From Panorpa germanica (taxonomy: Eukaryota > Arthropoda > Insecta > Mecoptera > Panorpidae), in assembly GCA_963678705.1 (NCBI GenBank), contig OY783213.1:11288451-11352450 (forward strand): 64,000 nucleotides of DNA, given 5' to 3'. A program made the translations under genes and the position numbers. Below, piece by piece: positions 46,435-56,874 of this stretch. How positions within the stretch are numbered: the first letter of the stretch is position 1; each line of letters begins with the position of its first letter. Below the pieces are notes generated by a model. That model ran no database searches. It was not told where the DNA came from and was given only the letters and a program-made list of their open reading frames with translations.

Positions 46435-49400
46435 TTACTTTAACTTAAATCCTGATGTTTCCAGAAATTCTGCTACTCTAAAGTATTCAACTATTGTATA
46501 TCCACACTTATCTTCCATTGAGTAATATTTCATGAACTCTTTCACGTCATACAGCCCACTAAGTACAGTTCTATGCATCAAACAACCTTCCGAAAATTTA
46601 ATGCACATTCCATAAATAAACTCATCGCTAGAGGTTATTTTCATAATATATTTTAAATGTATTCCATGAAGCTTTTCTTCATTTAAAGTAAAATGTTTCA
46701 AGTAATAGCAAGCATATCCAAATCCTATGAAGAACTCCCGCGTTTCAACATTATCCAACTCATAATTATGAGGAAATAATTTGAAGTTATCAGCAACGTA
46801 ATCACTCCCAGTTTGTTCCATCAAATAAATGGAGATTTGTCTATTTCTACATGCCGCAGCAATATGTAGAGGTGTTCGACCATTAGAATCTCTGCAATTA
46901 ATGTTAAAACCCTCTTCTTGACCTTCCAAAATAGATTTAACTAAATTTAGGTCGTTATCTCTTACTGCTGCATGAAGTAACAAATTCTGTTCTTTAAAAT
47001 TTTCTTGTAATATTCCGTGTTTCACACTGCTATCAATTTTATCAATGATGTTGTTTATTGGGCACGTTTGTAAGAATTGATCAGGATCAGAAACTTGAAA
47101 GCCTAAAATGAATTCTCCTCTTTGTAACTCTATAGGGTAGTGATAAACTGAAGGATCTGCATATTGAAATGGACAAAGAAGGAATGTTCCATCCTCCAAC
47201 AAAGCACGACTAATTGCTGGTTCAAAACACTTTTGCTCCTCATTGTACACCACAATTTCAATAGGAACTAACCCAGACCCTGATTTAGAACTTAGTATTC
47301 TCAATGTTTTTTCTTCTATTTCTTCTGGAATGCTATTAGGATATTCTCTTGAAAGCAATCGGTTAAAATAATCAATTGTTCTGAAATTTAATCCAAAATA
47401 TAAAAATCTCATTAACTCTATATGGTTGATGAAGCAGTCACTTAGAAATTTTGCTAGAATAAAATTAAAGACTTCGTAGGAGTACGATGTTCTGTTAATC
47501 ATCCAGCTGGTTAATATCTCATTCGTTAATGTAAATCCATCAAGTAACAAGCATCTAAACGCATCGAAGTTATCACACATTTTCCCATAGTTCAATGCGT
47601 TTCTTCCAAATTCATCCAAGGAATTAATATCCACATTATGCACACTGATGTAACTTCTCATTTGTTCCAGACTATATCCATTAAGTATGACCTTGAAGAA
47701 GTCGTTACAGCAGTCTAACTTGAAACTAGCAAAGACATCAACTTTTTCCGATAAAGGGATTTTCTTATTAATCACTTCACGAAATATTTCCTTACGACGA
47801 ACGAACCATAGTGCTGCAAAATATTCGGCAAATGTTCTGTGTAGAAATTTCGGTTTTCCATTTACAACATCTATTATAAAACCTAATTTTTCATCAGCTT
47901 CTGCAATTTCTTCCAAGAATACGTTAACTTCGGTATTATTGATTTCGGGAGATATTTTCGCTAGCAATTCCTCGCCGCCCACTTCCATTAAGGAAACCAT
48001 CGCGTGGCTCTCCAGTGATATTTCTTTGAACTTCATTAATTCTCTTAATGCGAGAGGGTTATTTAAATTACCTTTCTCTTTCTCTTTATAGTATTCAATG
48101 AACATAATGTCGACTACTTCGTCGTAAAAGTCAGTTTCACTTAGCATTGTTGTTAAGTGGTCTATTTTCTGTCTACTTATATTTCTCTTTATTAAGTTTC
48201 CAACTATGCTGCAAAATAACGGATTCTTTAATAATGGAAAAGGGCCTACTTCTATTGCATACATTTCTTTTCCATAACAACTTTGGAGAACTCTATCAAT
48301 CTGTTCCTTCGTAAATTCTCTTAACGTCCAGGACTGAATATTTAAATCTTTTTCCAAATTTTTTCTTATCACTGGACGAGTTGATACCCAAAGTTTGACC
48401 TTAAATTTTTTGCGAATTACTTTTATGATAGTGACTACTTTTGAATAGTAATAAGGTGATATTTCGTCCACTCCATCTAAGTAAATCACCACCATATTTG
48501 TTTGCGTTAAGTAATATTGGAATAAATCAAACTCAAACGTGTTTCTTGCAATTCCTGCTATATTTATTAAGAAGTTATCCACGATTTTCTGAGCATTTCC
48601 TTCATTAATTTCTATTTGGTTAAGAAAAGTTGAATAATCATTCAAATTTTCTTTAATAATCCATTTATATGGAAACTTCTCTTTCATTTTGCGAGCTTCA
48701 CTTGTAAAATACCAACTTTTACCCATCCCGGGATCCGCAGCTAGTAGAACAAAAGAAAACTCATCGATATCTTGTGATTTATGAGAGATATGACTGTTTT
48801 CCCTTTCCACAAAATATGAATCGAGTTTTGGTAAAGTTTTTCCTATTTTGATAGATTCGCTGAATTTTTTCTGGCATATTTGTCTAACCAACAAATTAGT
48901 CCCATTAACTTTATGTTCTAGAAAGTTCATAAATTTCTTAAAACTAACTTTAAAATCTTGAAATTCTAAGTCAAATTCTAGAAGTGTTGAAGAAGTGAAA
49001 GCGAATTTTCCTTTCTTATTTCCAGTAATGAAATCAACTGCATTCTCAAAACAACTTGAAAGATTTTTTGTTAAATGTTTGTGTAAAACTTCTTTAATTT
49101 TAGTTTCCAATTTCACGGTGTTTGCCTGACCTGCGAATATCCATAATTTGTTCAAGAAATTATCTGTATCTTTTAATATCGAGTTATTATTTGTTTCCAT
49201 TGCTTTGTAGAACGCTTGGAAGGCTTTTGTCCTTTCAAACTGAAATACATTTGAGTTTTCCGTAACAGTTTCAATGATCTTCCAAGATGGCCACGTTGCG
49301 CAACAGTTATTTGCTTTTATTTCAGATTCTGAATTTGTATAAATAACAAAGACAATATCATCGTGAGAAATATCTTCAAAAATTGCATCCTGTAACTTAT

Positions 49401-49776
49401 GGTCCTTGTTCATAATTTCCTTGTAACATTCAAAGTACCTCTCTAGCCTGAAATCTCCCTTTCCCTTGACAGAAGTTAGTGCCTCTATTGACATATCTCT
49501 AGATTCTTTATACTGCAGTTGAACTAAAATAAGTTTTTTTACTGCAGTAGTTTCTCCAGCTGGAATATAAGTCAGTCGAATACCCAAATGGTTAAACAGG
49601 TTCATTCCTTTCACATCTTGAACGATTTCGTAGTCCAAGATTTTAGAATCTTGTATTAATCTTAGTAGAACTAGTAATGTGAAATATGTCTTGTAGTTAA
49701 TTCCATCTGTAGTAGCTGCCCCAGGTCGTTGATTCACACGGTACTCAGCAACCGCTGGTGTAGGTTGCTCTGCCAT
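46435..49776 (-). CDS. Intronless NACHT-ankyrin protein, 1113 aa
   Basis: STAND-type NTPase. The NACHT domain has Walker A ADPGMGKSW near residue 346, Walker B VVIYLDGVDE near 434, then LWVSTRP. A helical region follows (about 500-700), then ankyrin-like repeats, clearest near 930-975 (NGRTPLHIAA). The first 130 residues resemble the N-terminal module found on arthropod NACHT-ankyrin proteins; the spacing FNHLGIRL..LILVQLQYK recalls a PD-(D/E)xK nuclease core (FDD..QLKxK), but the acidic pair and the first lysine look replaced, so it may be inactive. One exon; ATG at 49774-49776 and TAA at the end. Such proteins are thought to act as cytosolic sensors, by analogy only. The 5' half and upstream DNA are duplicated at 56878-58343. 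Confidence 0.85.
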   Translation of the reverse strand: MAEQPTPAVAEYRVNQRPGAATTDGINYKTYFTLLVLLRLIQDSKILDYEIVQDVKGMNLFNHLGIRLTYIPAGETTAVKKLILVQLQYKESRDMSIEALTSVKGKGDFRLERYFECYKEIMNKDHKLQDAIFEDISHDDIVFVIYTNSESEIKANNCCATWPSWKIIETVTENSNVFQFERTKAFQAFYKAMETNNNSILKDTDNFLNKLWIFAGQANTVKLETKIKEVLHKHLTKNLSSCFENAVDFITGNKKGKFAFTSSTLLEFDLEFQDFKVSFKKFMNFLEHKVNGTNLLVRQICQKKFSESIKIGKTLPKLDSYFVERENSHISHKSQDIDEFSFVLLAADPGMGKSWYFTSEARKMKEKFPYKWIIKENLNDYSTFLNQIEINEGNAQKIVDNFLINIAGIARNTFEFDLFQYYLTQTNMVVIYLDGVDEISPYYYSKVVTIIKVIRKKFKVKLWVSTRPVIRKNLEKDLNIQSWTLREFTKEQIDRVLQSCYGKEMYAIEVGPFPLLKNPLFCSIVGNLIKRNISRQKIDHLTTMLSETDFYDEVVDIMFIEYYKEKEKGNLNNPLALRELMKFKEISLESHAMVSLMEVGGEELLAKISPEINNTEVNVFLEEIAEADEKLGFIIDVVNGKPKFLHRTFAEYFAALWFVRRKEIFREVINKKIPLSEKVDVFASFKLDCCNDFFKVILNGYSLEQMRSYISVHNVDINSLDEFGRNALNYGKMCDNFDAFRCLLLDGFTLTNEILTSWMINRTSYSYEVFNFILAKFLSDCFINHIELMRFLYFGLNFRTIDYFNRLLSREYPNSIPEEIEEKTLRILSSKSGSGLVPIEIVVYNEEQKCFEPAISRALLEDGTFLLCPFQYADPSVYHYPIELQRGEFILGFQVSDPDQFLQTCPINNIIDKIDSSVKHGILQENFKEQNLLLHAAVRDNDLNLVKSILEGQEEGFNINCRDSNGRTPLHIAAACRNRQISIYLMEQTGSDYVADNFKLFPHNYELDNVETREFFIGFGYACYYLKHFTLNEEKLHGIHLKYIMKITSSDEFIYGMCIKFSEGCLMHRTVLSGLYDVKEFMKYYSMEDKCGYTIVEYFRVAEFLETSGFKLK

Positions 49777-50165
49777 TTAAATTTTTTAATATCAATCACG
49801 TTTATCTAAAAAAACAAGAAAAATTTGCACTCAGTGCTCACATTCACAAATTTTAAGTAAACCCAGAAAAAACTAACACCGGTTTCTTGGTTTTATTTCT
49901 TTTAAGTCACAAGCGAAAACTATGTATATCTAGTCACAATTGCTTCTAACTTATTTGAAATTACCTTTTCTTTCTATAAATTAACAAAAAACCAGATAAT
50001 TAGATATTTTCTGTCTGTAATTAATTCTCAAATTCGGCTGCATATCTAGTATTTACCATCGAGGAAGAAAAAGTGACGTAAAGTTGGCCTATTTTCGATG
50101 CTGAATCCCATCACCGACGATCTCTTATCTCTAGCCTCATATTTATGAACACTACTCTATATACA
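49777..50165 (-). promoter_or_regulatory. Upstream region of the NACHT gene
   Basis: About 390 bp between the NACHT start codon and the hAT-type MITE; conserved with few changes in copy B (58344-58734). It should hold the NACHT promoter; no clear TATA or initiator can be singled out. Confidence 0.4.
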
Positions 50166-50173
50166 CTAATATG

Positions 50174-50871
50174 CAGAGATGTGCGTTTTCAAATACAAAT
50201 ACTTAAAATGCTAATACAATAAATACCTATTTTCTATTTTGTATTTAAATATCTTTTAAGAGTATAGAATTTTATATTTTATTTGAAAACTTTTTCAAAC
50301 CAATTTCCTATTTGGAAAATACAAAATACTTTTTTCATTTTTGTTACTTCATAGTGTTAATCAGTAAATATTATTTTTTGAATATAAACTTAAAACCCCA
50401 CCAACATTAGCACCATCTATGATCTAAAAGTATCTGCACAATTGTCTTAATACCCCCTACTATCCCACATACGACATCCAACATTTATATATTTTCATTC
50501 ATAAGTAGACATTATTTAGACATGAGTGTACTAAATGTGTTGTACTTTTAACGTACAAACTAGTGCAACACTAATAAAACCCTTACGTATGCTATTTTTA
50601 AAAATTCTAGGTAGTGTTTTTATGAAACAAAAATGTTTCAAAATGAAGTCGGTCTTTATCAAAGAGAATTCTCATAATTATTAAAAAAAATAACATTTAT
50701 ATGAGTAACATAAAGAGTATTCTATTTTCTCAAAATATTTTTAAAATACGTATTTTGTATTCAAATACTAACATGAAATTAATTTTTTATTTTGTATTTG
50801 AAATAAGAAAATAATTAGATATTTTCGTTTTGTATTTAAATGCTTTTGAAAGGCATTTGAGCACATCTCTG
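50174..50871. mobile_element. hAT-type MITE (CAGAGATGTGC termini), copy A
   Basis: 698 bp starting CAGAGATGTGC and ending GCACATCTCTG, with AT-rich inner sequence that is itself partly palindromic (GTATTT / AAATAC runs). Flanked by a perfect 8-bp duplication CTAATATG (50166-50173 and 50872-50879). Eight-base duplications and CAGAG ends fit the hAT superfamily. Confidence 0.9.
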
Positions 50872-50879
50872 CTAATATG

Positions 50880-51644
50880 TATGTATATAATTAATAAAAA
50901 ATATTAACTTGCCAACAATCAAACCCAGAAAATTTAATCTTGTCAGGAAATCGAATCCGAAGACACCATATTAAAACTATTTTCTTAAAAATATTAATAA
51001 TTAAACATATAGCTCACTTGATTCCTTACATCACTCTCGTGAACTTGATTTACATATTAAAGACAACCAACTCAGTACAACATATAAATTTAAATATATT
51101 TGTCAGGTAAATACATTACAAGATTTGCTAAATGTAAATATAAATACAAACTATAAATAGTTGTACATTACAAAGTTTTTTGCGAGTATATTTTATTAAA
51201 TGCAATATGTTCTAAAGTAAGTAATATATTTTGAGACTTCAACTTAAAATAATTCGTTATCTCACTGATAACAGAATAACCAATCATTAGAAGTGATGTA
51301 TATAACATAGATAACAATTTGTAAATATACCGAAGACTATCCCAATGCAATAAGCACGTACAGGACATACTTAATGAGGTGTATGATTCGCAATCGAAAT
51401 TACAACGCCTTAGTTAGGCATTTATAGTAACAATATGTACAATATGAAGTATATAGTTCTCAAGATAATGATAAACATTATTATCTCTACATACAGCAAC
51501 CGGCGTAAAAATATTCTTTTACTTAGATTGTTTATATTTATGTATAAAACTATTTAAGATTATTCCACACCTTTTAAAAGCTATGATTCAAATTTTTCTA
51601 ACATCAAATTATTTATTAAAATTGGTAAAAATTAAACTTGTAGG
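50880..51644. other. Intergenic between the hAT MITE and FAR1
   Basis: 3' flank of FAR1 and distal upstream sequence of the NACHT gene. AT-rich, no gene; also present in copy B (59445-60168) with a small deletion near 59760. Confidence 0.5.
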
Positions 51645-54600
51645 TTAAGCAACAAATATATAAACGAAATAAATTAAACACCAGGAGCTGTAGGCCGCTA
51701 GTCCCATAAGGCATATCTTCGATGTTTGATGAAGGATGTACAACCTGTAACCAAACAAAAAGTTGCGTTTATTTTTTAACTGTTTTTTTACTTAATAATA
51801 ATTTGTTACACCTTTAGTTTTTTATATTCCAATTCTTTTATTAAATCCCACTAATCACATAATGTAAACTTATGTTAACCTATTATTTAACGTAATATTT
51901 TTTATCTAAAGTTATATATTTGTTATTTCCCATTAACATTATATAAATCTTGCATAAAAAACTTTATTAATAATTTCCGGGTGAATTTTACCATATTTGT
52001 TGTAAGAATCCCGATGAGGGCCTTGTCAGGCATGCTTCTGTTGCTTCCTGATAAGGTTCTTATAAGGAAAGTAACGCGGTTTGTGGGAGAACGTTCAATG
52101 TTTAGCGGATATCGAATATAGAGATATAATATATATATATTTTATTTAAATAGGTCAACTACGCCATTTACCACATATATCTTCTTCTAGCTGCCGGTAA
52201 AGCTTCCTCTTTCTGACCCAATAAAGTTTTCACCATGCCAGGAATATAACCATCAAAATATTTTTCCCAGGATAAATTTGGCATGTGAAATGGCAGCTGT
52301 TCTTGTTCCTAAAAGATAGAATATGGCAAGAAATAAAGATATATAAATATTTTTTTACTCGGAATACTTGAACACATCTACTAAATACATCTGACGTAAA
52401 TGTTATAAATATTTCAAATTTGTTTTAAACGGGAAACTTACATGACTATCAAGATTATTCCATAATGTGTGAACATTGTTATTTTCAAAGTGCCACTCAT
52501 TTTTTGAAGCAAACAGCACTGCTTCCATAAATGAATCAATTTTATTATACATCGCCACAAATCTGTTAAAGAAATACATATGTGAAATTGATTAAAAATT
52601 AATAATATTTTTTTGTAGATTTTACATATATAGAATATTTACCTTCGTTTTCTTCCAATTGTCATAAAGATAAAATCTAGAATATATGCCGGAAGATAGT
52701 GTAAAAAGAAACTAGCAAGTTTGAAACTGAATGGATTGGGGAACATATTTAGACTGAAATACCTGCAGGAAATTTAAAAAATTTACTTCATTATCTATAT
52801 CACAGAACTGGAAATAATATTGTAGCTTACCATGCTGCAGTTGCTAACGGCGTATGTAAACCCAATTTCTGCAATGAATTGAACTCTCCCCAAGTAATTG
52901 AATTGTCACTGGAGCAATAGTTATAGACTGGAACACATTGTTCTCCAGCAATCTGTTTCCTGGCAATTTTCGTGAATATACAATATTAATAAATTATTGA
53001 ACAAGTTTTTCTAATAATGTCTCAAGATCTACCTTTTATGGATATCTTTTCCAGCCGCTATTATTGCATTAACACACCAATCAGCTGGTACTACATTTGA
53101 TTGTTTGGTACCATCGACTGAGGCACATCGAATAAATCCTGAAAGACCTCTAGCAGTAATTCCAGAAGGTCCATTAAAATTATCAATCCAGCCAGGGACG
53201 GGATCCATGTATGTTGAAATAACTTAAAGAAAAAATCTGATTTAAATACTGAAATTTCTTCTGAAATAAGGAAAATTATTACCAATGAAACTTTGGGTTA
53301 TTCCACGAGAGTGCAAGGGCTTACCAATTCCGGGCCGCAAAATTCCCACAGGCAGCTTGCTTTCAGATATCGTCTGCTCAGCTAGATACTTAGTAAAGGT
53401 ATACGTATTTGGCCATTTTCCTATCAAAGATGGCGTAATTCTGGACAAGGTCGTAGGATCAAGAAGCTCCACTAACTATTTATTAAATTCAGTGATTATA
53501 TTGTAAAAATATTATTTATTACTTACTTCGTAGAAAAAGCAACTTACTTTTAGAATGCTTCTATATTTTACAGAATCGTCAATTATTTTCTCTTCAATCC
53601 TTTTGAAAACGCAGTGCGAATATGCTGTAGATATGTAGACGAGTGCCTAGAAGTGGAACTTCCCATTGTATAGCCAACATACGAAGCTCGTCGATTTTTG
53701 AATATTGGCAAAAATTAAAATACGTTCACAATAAATGTTTATCTTATTCCTACCTTTAACTGCTTCATTCCTTCACACAACTCTAACATAGTTTGTGTTC
53801 CTCGTAAATTCACTGACACTGCTGAAGACAAATCTTCCTTCATTCTAACTGTGGCTGCTGCATGAAATACAATCTGGTGGTACAAATAAAGTACAATATC
53901 CTATATTATAATGTTCCAAGTGTTTATTTATATTCTTATATGTTTATATCTTTGGTTCAAATTTTGTATGGCATCTCGAAAACGGCTCCAGGTAAGTTTT
54001 TGAAAATTTCCTATTTCGTAGAGAAAAAAAGTCTAAGACTTTTAGCGTCACCGGATTTTTCCCTGAATTTCCTAGAAACCCGTAATTTTGGAAAAACAAA
54101 AAAAAAAATTTTTACTTTTTCCTCTGTAACTTTTAATTCGTAAAAGATAGAAAGTTGAAATTTTGCATGGGTATTAAATGCTGACATTTCTCAAAAATTA
54201 GAAATTCCGAAATTGAAAAAGGGGTTGTTGAAGAAATTCGGGGGCCCGGTAGGAAACTTTGGAGAAAGTTCATATTCTGGATTCTAGAATAATTAAGTAT
54301 ATTATTAATAAAAAAAAATTCAAAATTTCAAAATTCTATTTGGGGGCACGGGGGCAGTATTTGCCGAGAGTAAAAACTGTGCTAGAAAGTTAAAATTTTG
54401 TATGTAGGCTAACCTTGGTAACTTATTTACGAATCGAAAAAAAAATTCCAAATTTTGAAAAAAGTTTGTTATAACGCATAAATTGAAAATATTTTTTATT
54501 TTGATGAAAAGAATATATTTTTTTAGTCAATTTATTATTGAGCGAGTTTATTATTTCAATTTAAAAATAGAGTTAAATATAAAATGTAATTACGAATTAT

Positions 54601-55824
54601 TTTATTGGTTTCAAATCATACACGCCAAAAAGACGGGGGTAAACGTTACTGGAATTTAAATTTTTGCATGAAGTTCAAGCCACACACAAAAGACACACGT
54701 CGCTTGCGACGGGGGTAAAAGCTAGTAGATATTATAATTGCATTTAAATTGATAGCACTATATTTGAACATTGGTATGTTTTTAGATTTTTGCGACATAA
54801 AAGTATGCAGAAGTAAGACAATTACAACAATAAATGATAAAATTCATGAATTAGGCGGACCTGCCACTTATGCCGCACAAATATTGAGTAATCTAAAAGG
54901 ATATTCCTTAAAATGGTGTTCTCAAGATTTTCCACCCTTTATAAGTGTCTTCTTAAGAAGTTTTATGGTTATGTCAATGGGCCAAAAGGTCGAAACACCG
55001 AAAAAAAGGTCAGATAGCGTTGTATATAAGGTAATATTGTTTACGTACCATTTAAGTTTTTTAATGTTAGATAAACTTACCAAATGAAAGTAATCAATTA
55101 ATATGGACTGACCTGAACTTCTGTAGTCAAGACATTAGTATCTTCTAACGTCAGGCCTAATCCAGGTAACATGCAGTCTCCAGTAATACCTCGCACCTTT
55201 TCTTTAGCTTCGGGAAATTTAGCCAGAAGATTTGAGAAAACCTTAAATCGTTTTAAAGGCAATATTAAACACGTATTAGTAAGGGAGAAGTGCTATCTTT
55301 TGATAAAATAAATTTAAAAATATAAGTAATTTTCAATATCTTACAGAGTCATTAAAGTACTCATCGATGCGATTTTGTGCAGTAGACATTTTCTTTGGTC
55401 TTACAATTATATATATTTTCGAAATTCCGGAAAATGTTCCAAGGAGTTTACAAATTAATAGTTTTCCAAGAAAACCTGTAGCTCCAGTTACTAGAATCGT
55501 TGAATTTTCGTAAAAATTTCTCAATGTACCTGCAGAAAATTAGAAAATTTTGTCTATCAGTACCACACATATTAGAACCCGTTAATTAATTATGACAAGT
55601 GTAAAGGGAGGAAAAGTGGGTGCACAAAGTGTGAGCAAAAGTAATAAAAAGGAAAAGGAAGAATTAAAATTTTGCTTTACAAAAAAGGAAAAACATGGCC
55701 AAAAAATTAAATATTTATTTTTGGTGGACCACGTTACTATGGGGTCGGAGCATTAAAAAGCATGAAATTTGTGTAACGTAATTAGGAATATATAATAATA
55801 AGATTTACCTGCACGTTGGTCCAT
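51645..55824 (-). CDS. Fatty acyl-CoA reductase FAR1, 498 aa
   Basis: Reduces fatty acyl-CoA to fatty alcohol with NADPH; insect members supply waxes, pheromones and cuticular lipids at the ER or peroxisome. The N-terminal Rossmann domain has TGATGFLG at 20-27, STAY near 156 and the catalytic-type YTFTK (Tyr208, Lys212). The C-terminal FAR_C region (about 350-450) is followed by a hydrophobic tail near the end (LIYFVYIFVA), typical of insect FARs. 12 exons sum to 1497 nt in frame: 55824-55809, 55529-55345, 55241-55113, 53873-53754, 53646-53548, 53475-53325, 53222-53033, 52959-52831, 52762-52643, 52562-52442, 52308-52172, 51744-51645. The large intron between exons 3 and 4 carries a Helitron-like element. 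A near-identical paralog begins at 60169. Confidence 0.93.
53960..54725 (+). mobile_element. Helitron-like non-autonomous element in FAR1 intron 3
   Basis: Ends with the hairpin CGTCGC-TT-GCGACG, then GGGGTAAAAG and CTAG before T, the classic Helitron 3' end. The left limit is approximate, near GGCATCTCGAAAACGGCTCC. The interior has repeated motifs such as AGATAGAAAGTTGAAATTTTG and AGTAAAAACTGTGCTAGAAAG. It is also present in copy B, so it was in place before the duplication. Confidence 0.65.
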
Positions 55825-55988
55825 TTTACTCGATTATCTTCAGCAAATAATGTAAAATATTGAATGAAATTCGGAGATTATTAGTTAAATCTACAAAATT
55901 TCTTAAAATAATTTGGCAGAGCAGTCGTTTTTCTGGGTTTGTAAAGAATTTACTCAGTTCGCTTGAAAAGAAGAACATTTATAAAAGG

Positions 55989-56046
<58 letters not shown>

Positions 56047-56874
56047 ACGTTAAGTTTTCTGCGGATAAAAGGGTTGTTTTATTAAACATATACCTAGTAA
56101 TTGGATTGTGATTCTAAATCCTTACCGATAATTATTATATATATCTGAAATGTATATAGAAATAATGAATAATGAAATATTTTATTGAGATCGGAACATC
56201 TATTGCAAAAGATACACAAATTATATTAAAAATGTAACTTTTTATTTAAACTATATTTTATTAGCAAGAACTTTCGATTGGCATCCAGTCATCTTCAGGC
56301 TCAACTTAAGACTAAATATAAAAAAAATTATTTGAAACATTATTAGCAATTAATATTAACAAAGAATCAGATAAATACAATAACGACAAATTAAAATAAC
56401 TATTAACATACAATAGAGAAAGTATTTTTAATAGAAAACTTTAATACAAACTTATAGAATAAAATCTAATGTTTATAATTAGAAAAATAGATAACGCTCA
56501 AGGAGAGCAACTAATTTTTCTGGAATCTTTAATCTGGAAATTTTAATGGAATCAAACACCTGTGTATAATATAGATGTATATAATTATTATGGTACAATT
56601 ATTATATTATTTCTTTGAAACTGTTTAATCATCAAATCAAATATATAATGTTTCTAATATGTAAATTTTTAATTATTTTTATTACACCATATTTAATTGT
56701 GCTGTATATCATTCTATATCTATGTGTACAATAACAACTTTGCCTTGATACGCTTGCTTAATAAAATGGTTAATTAATTCGGCTAGGTTAATTATTCCCA
56801 TGACATACGCAAACTAAACATTCAATTAATAAAAGTTTAAAAGTCGACAAAGGGCGCATTACAGTCAGTCTTTT
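55825..56874. other. Intergenic: FAR1 promoter side and duplication joint
   Basis: Holds the FAR1 upstream region (5' UTR not defined), a long TA microsatellite (55988-56044) and AT-rich DNA up to the joint with copy B near 56878. No gene recognised. Confidence 0.5.
55988..56044. repeat. TA dinucleotide microsatellite
   Basis: About 57 bp of uninterrupted AT/TA repeats, followed by AATAACG. It creates a false frame of alternating I and Y residues. Confidence 0.95.

Larger units (their letters stand above)
48223..54784. repeat. Segmental duplication, copy A
   Basis: Runs from inside the NACHT gene, through its upstream region, into intron 3 of FAR1 and matches 56878-64000 in the same order and orientation. 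The left joint is at ATTCTTTAATAATGG. The match is still going at the window end, so the true right limit lies further on. Confidence 0.9.

Noticed and set aside
47687..48091. 134-codon plus-strand open frame
   Set aside because: Antisense shadow of the NACHT gene.
55860..56111. 83-codon plus-strand frame with alternating I and Y
   Set aside because: Produced by the TA microsatellite.
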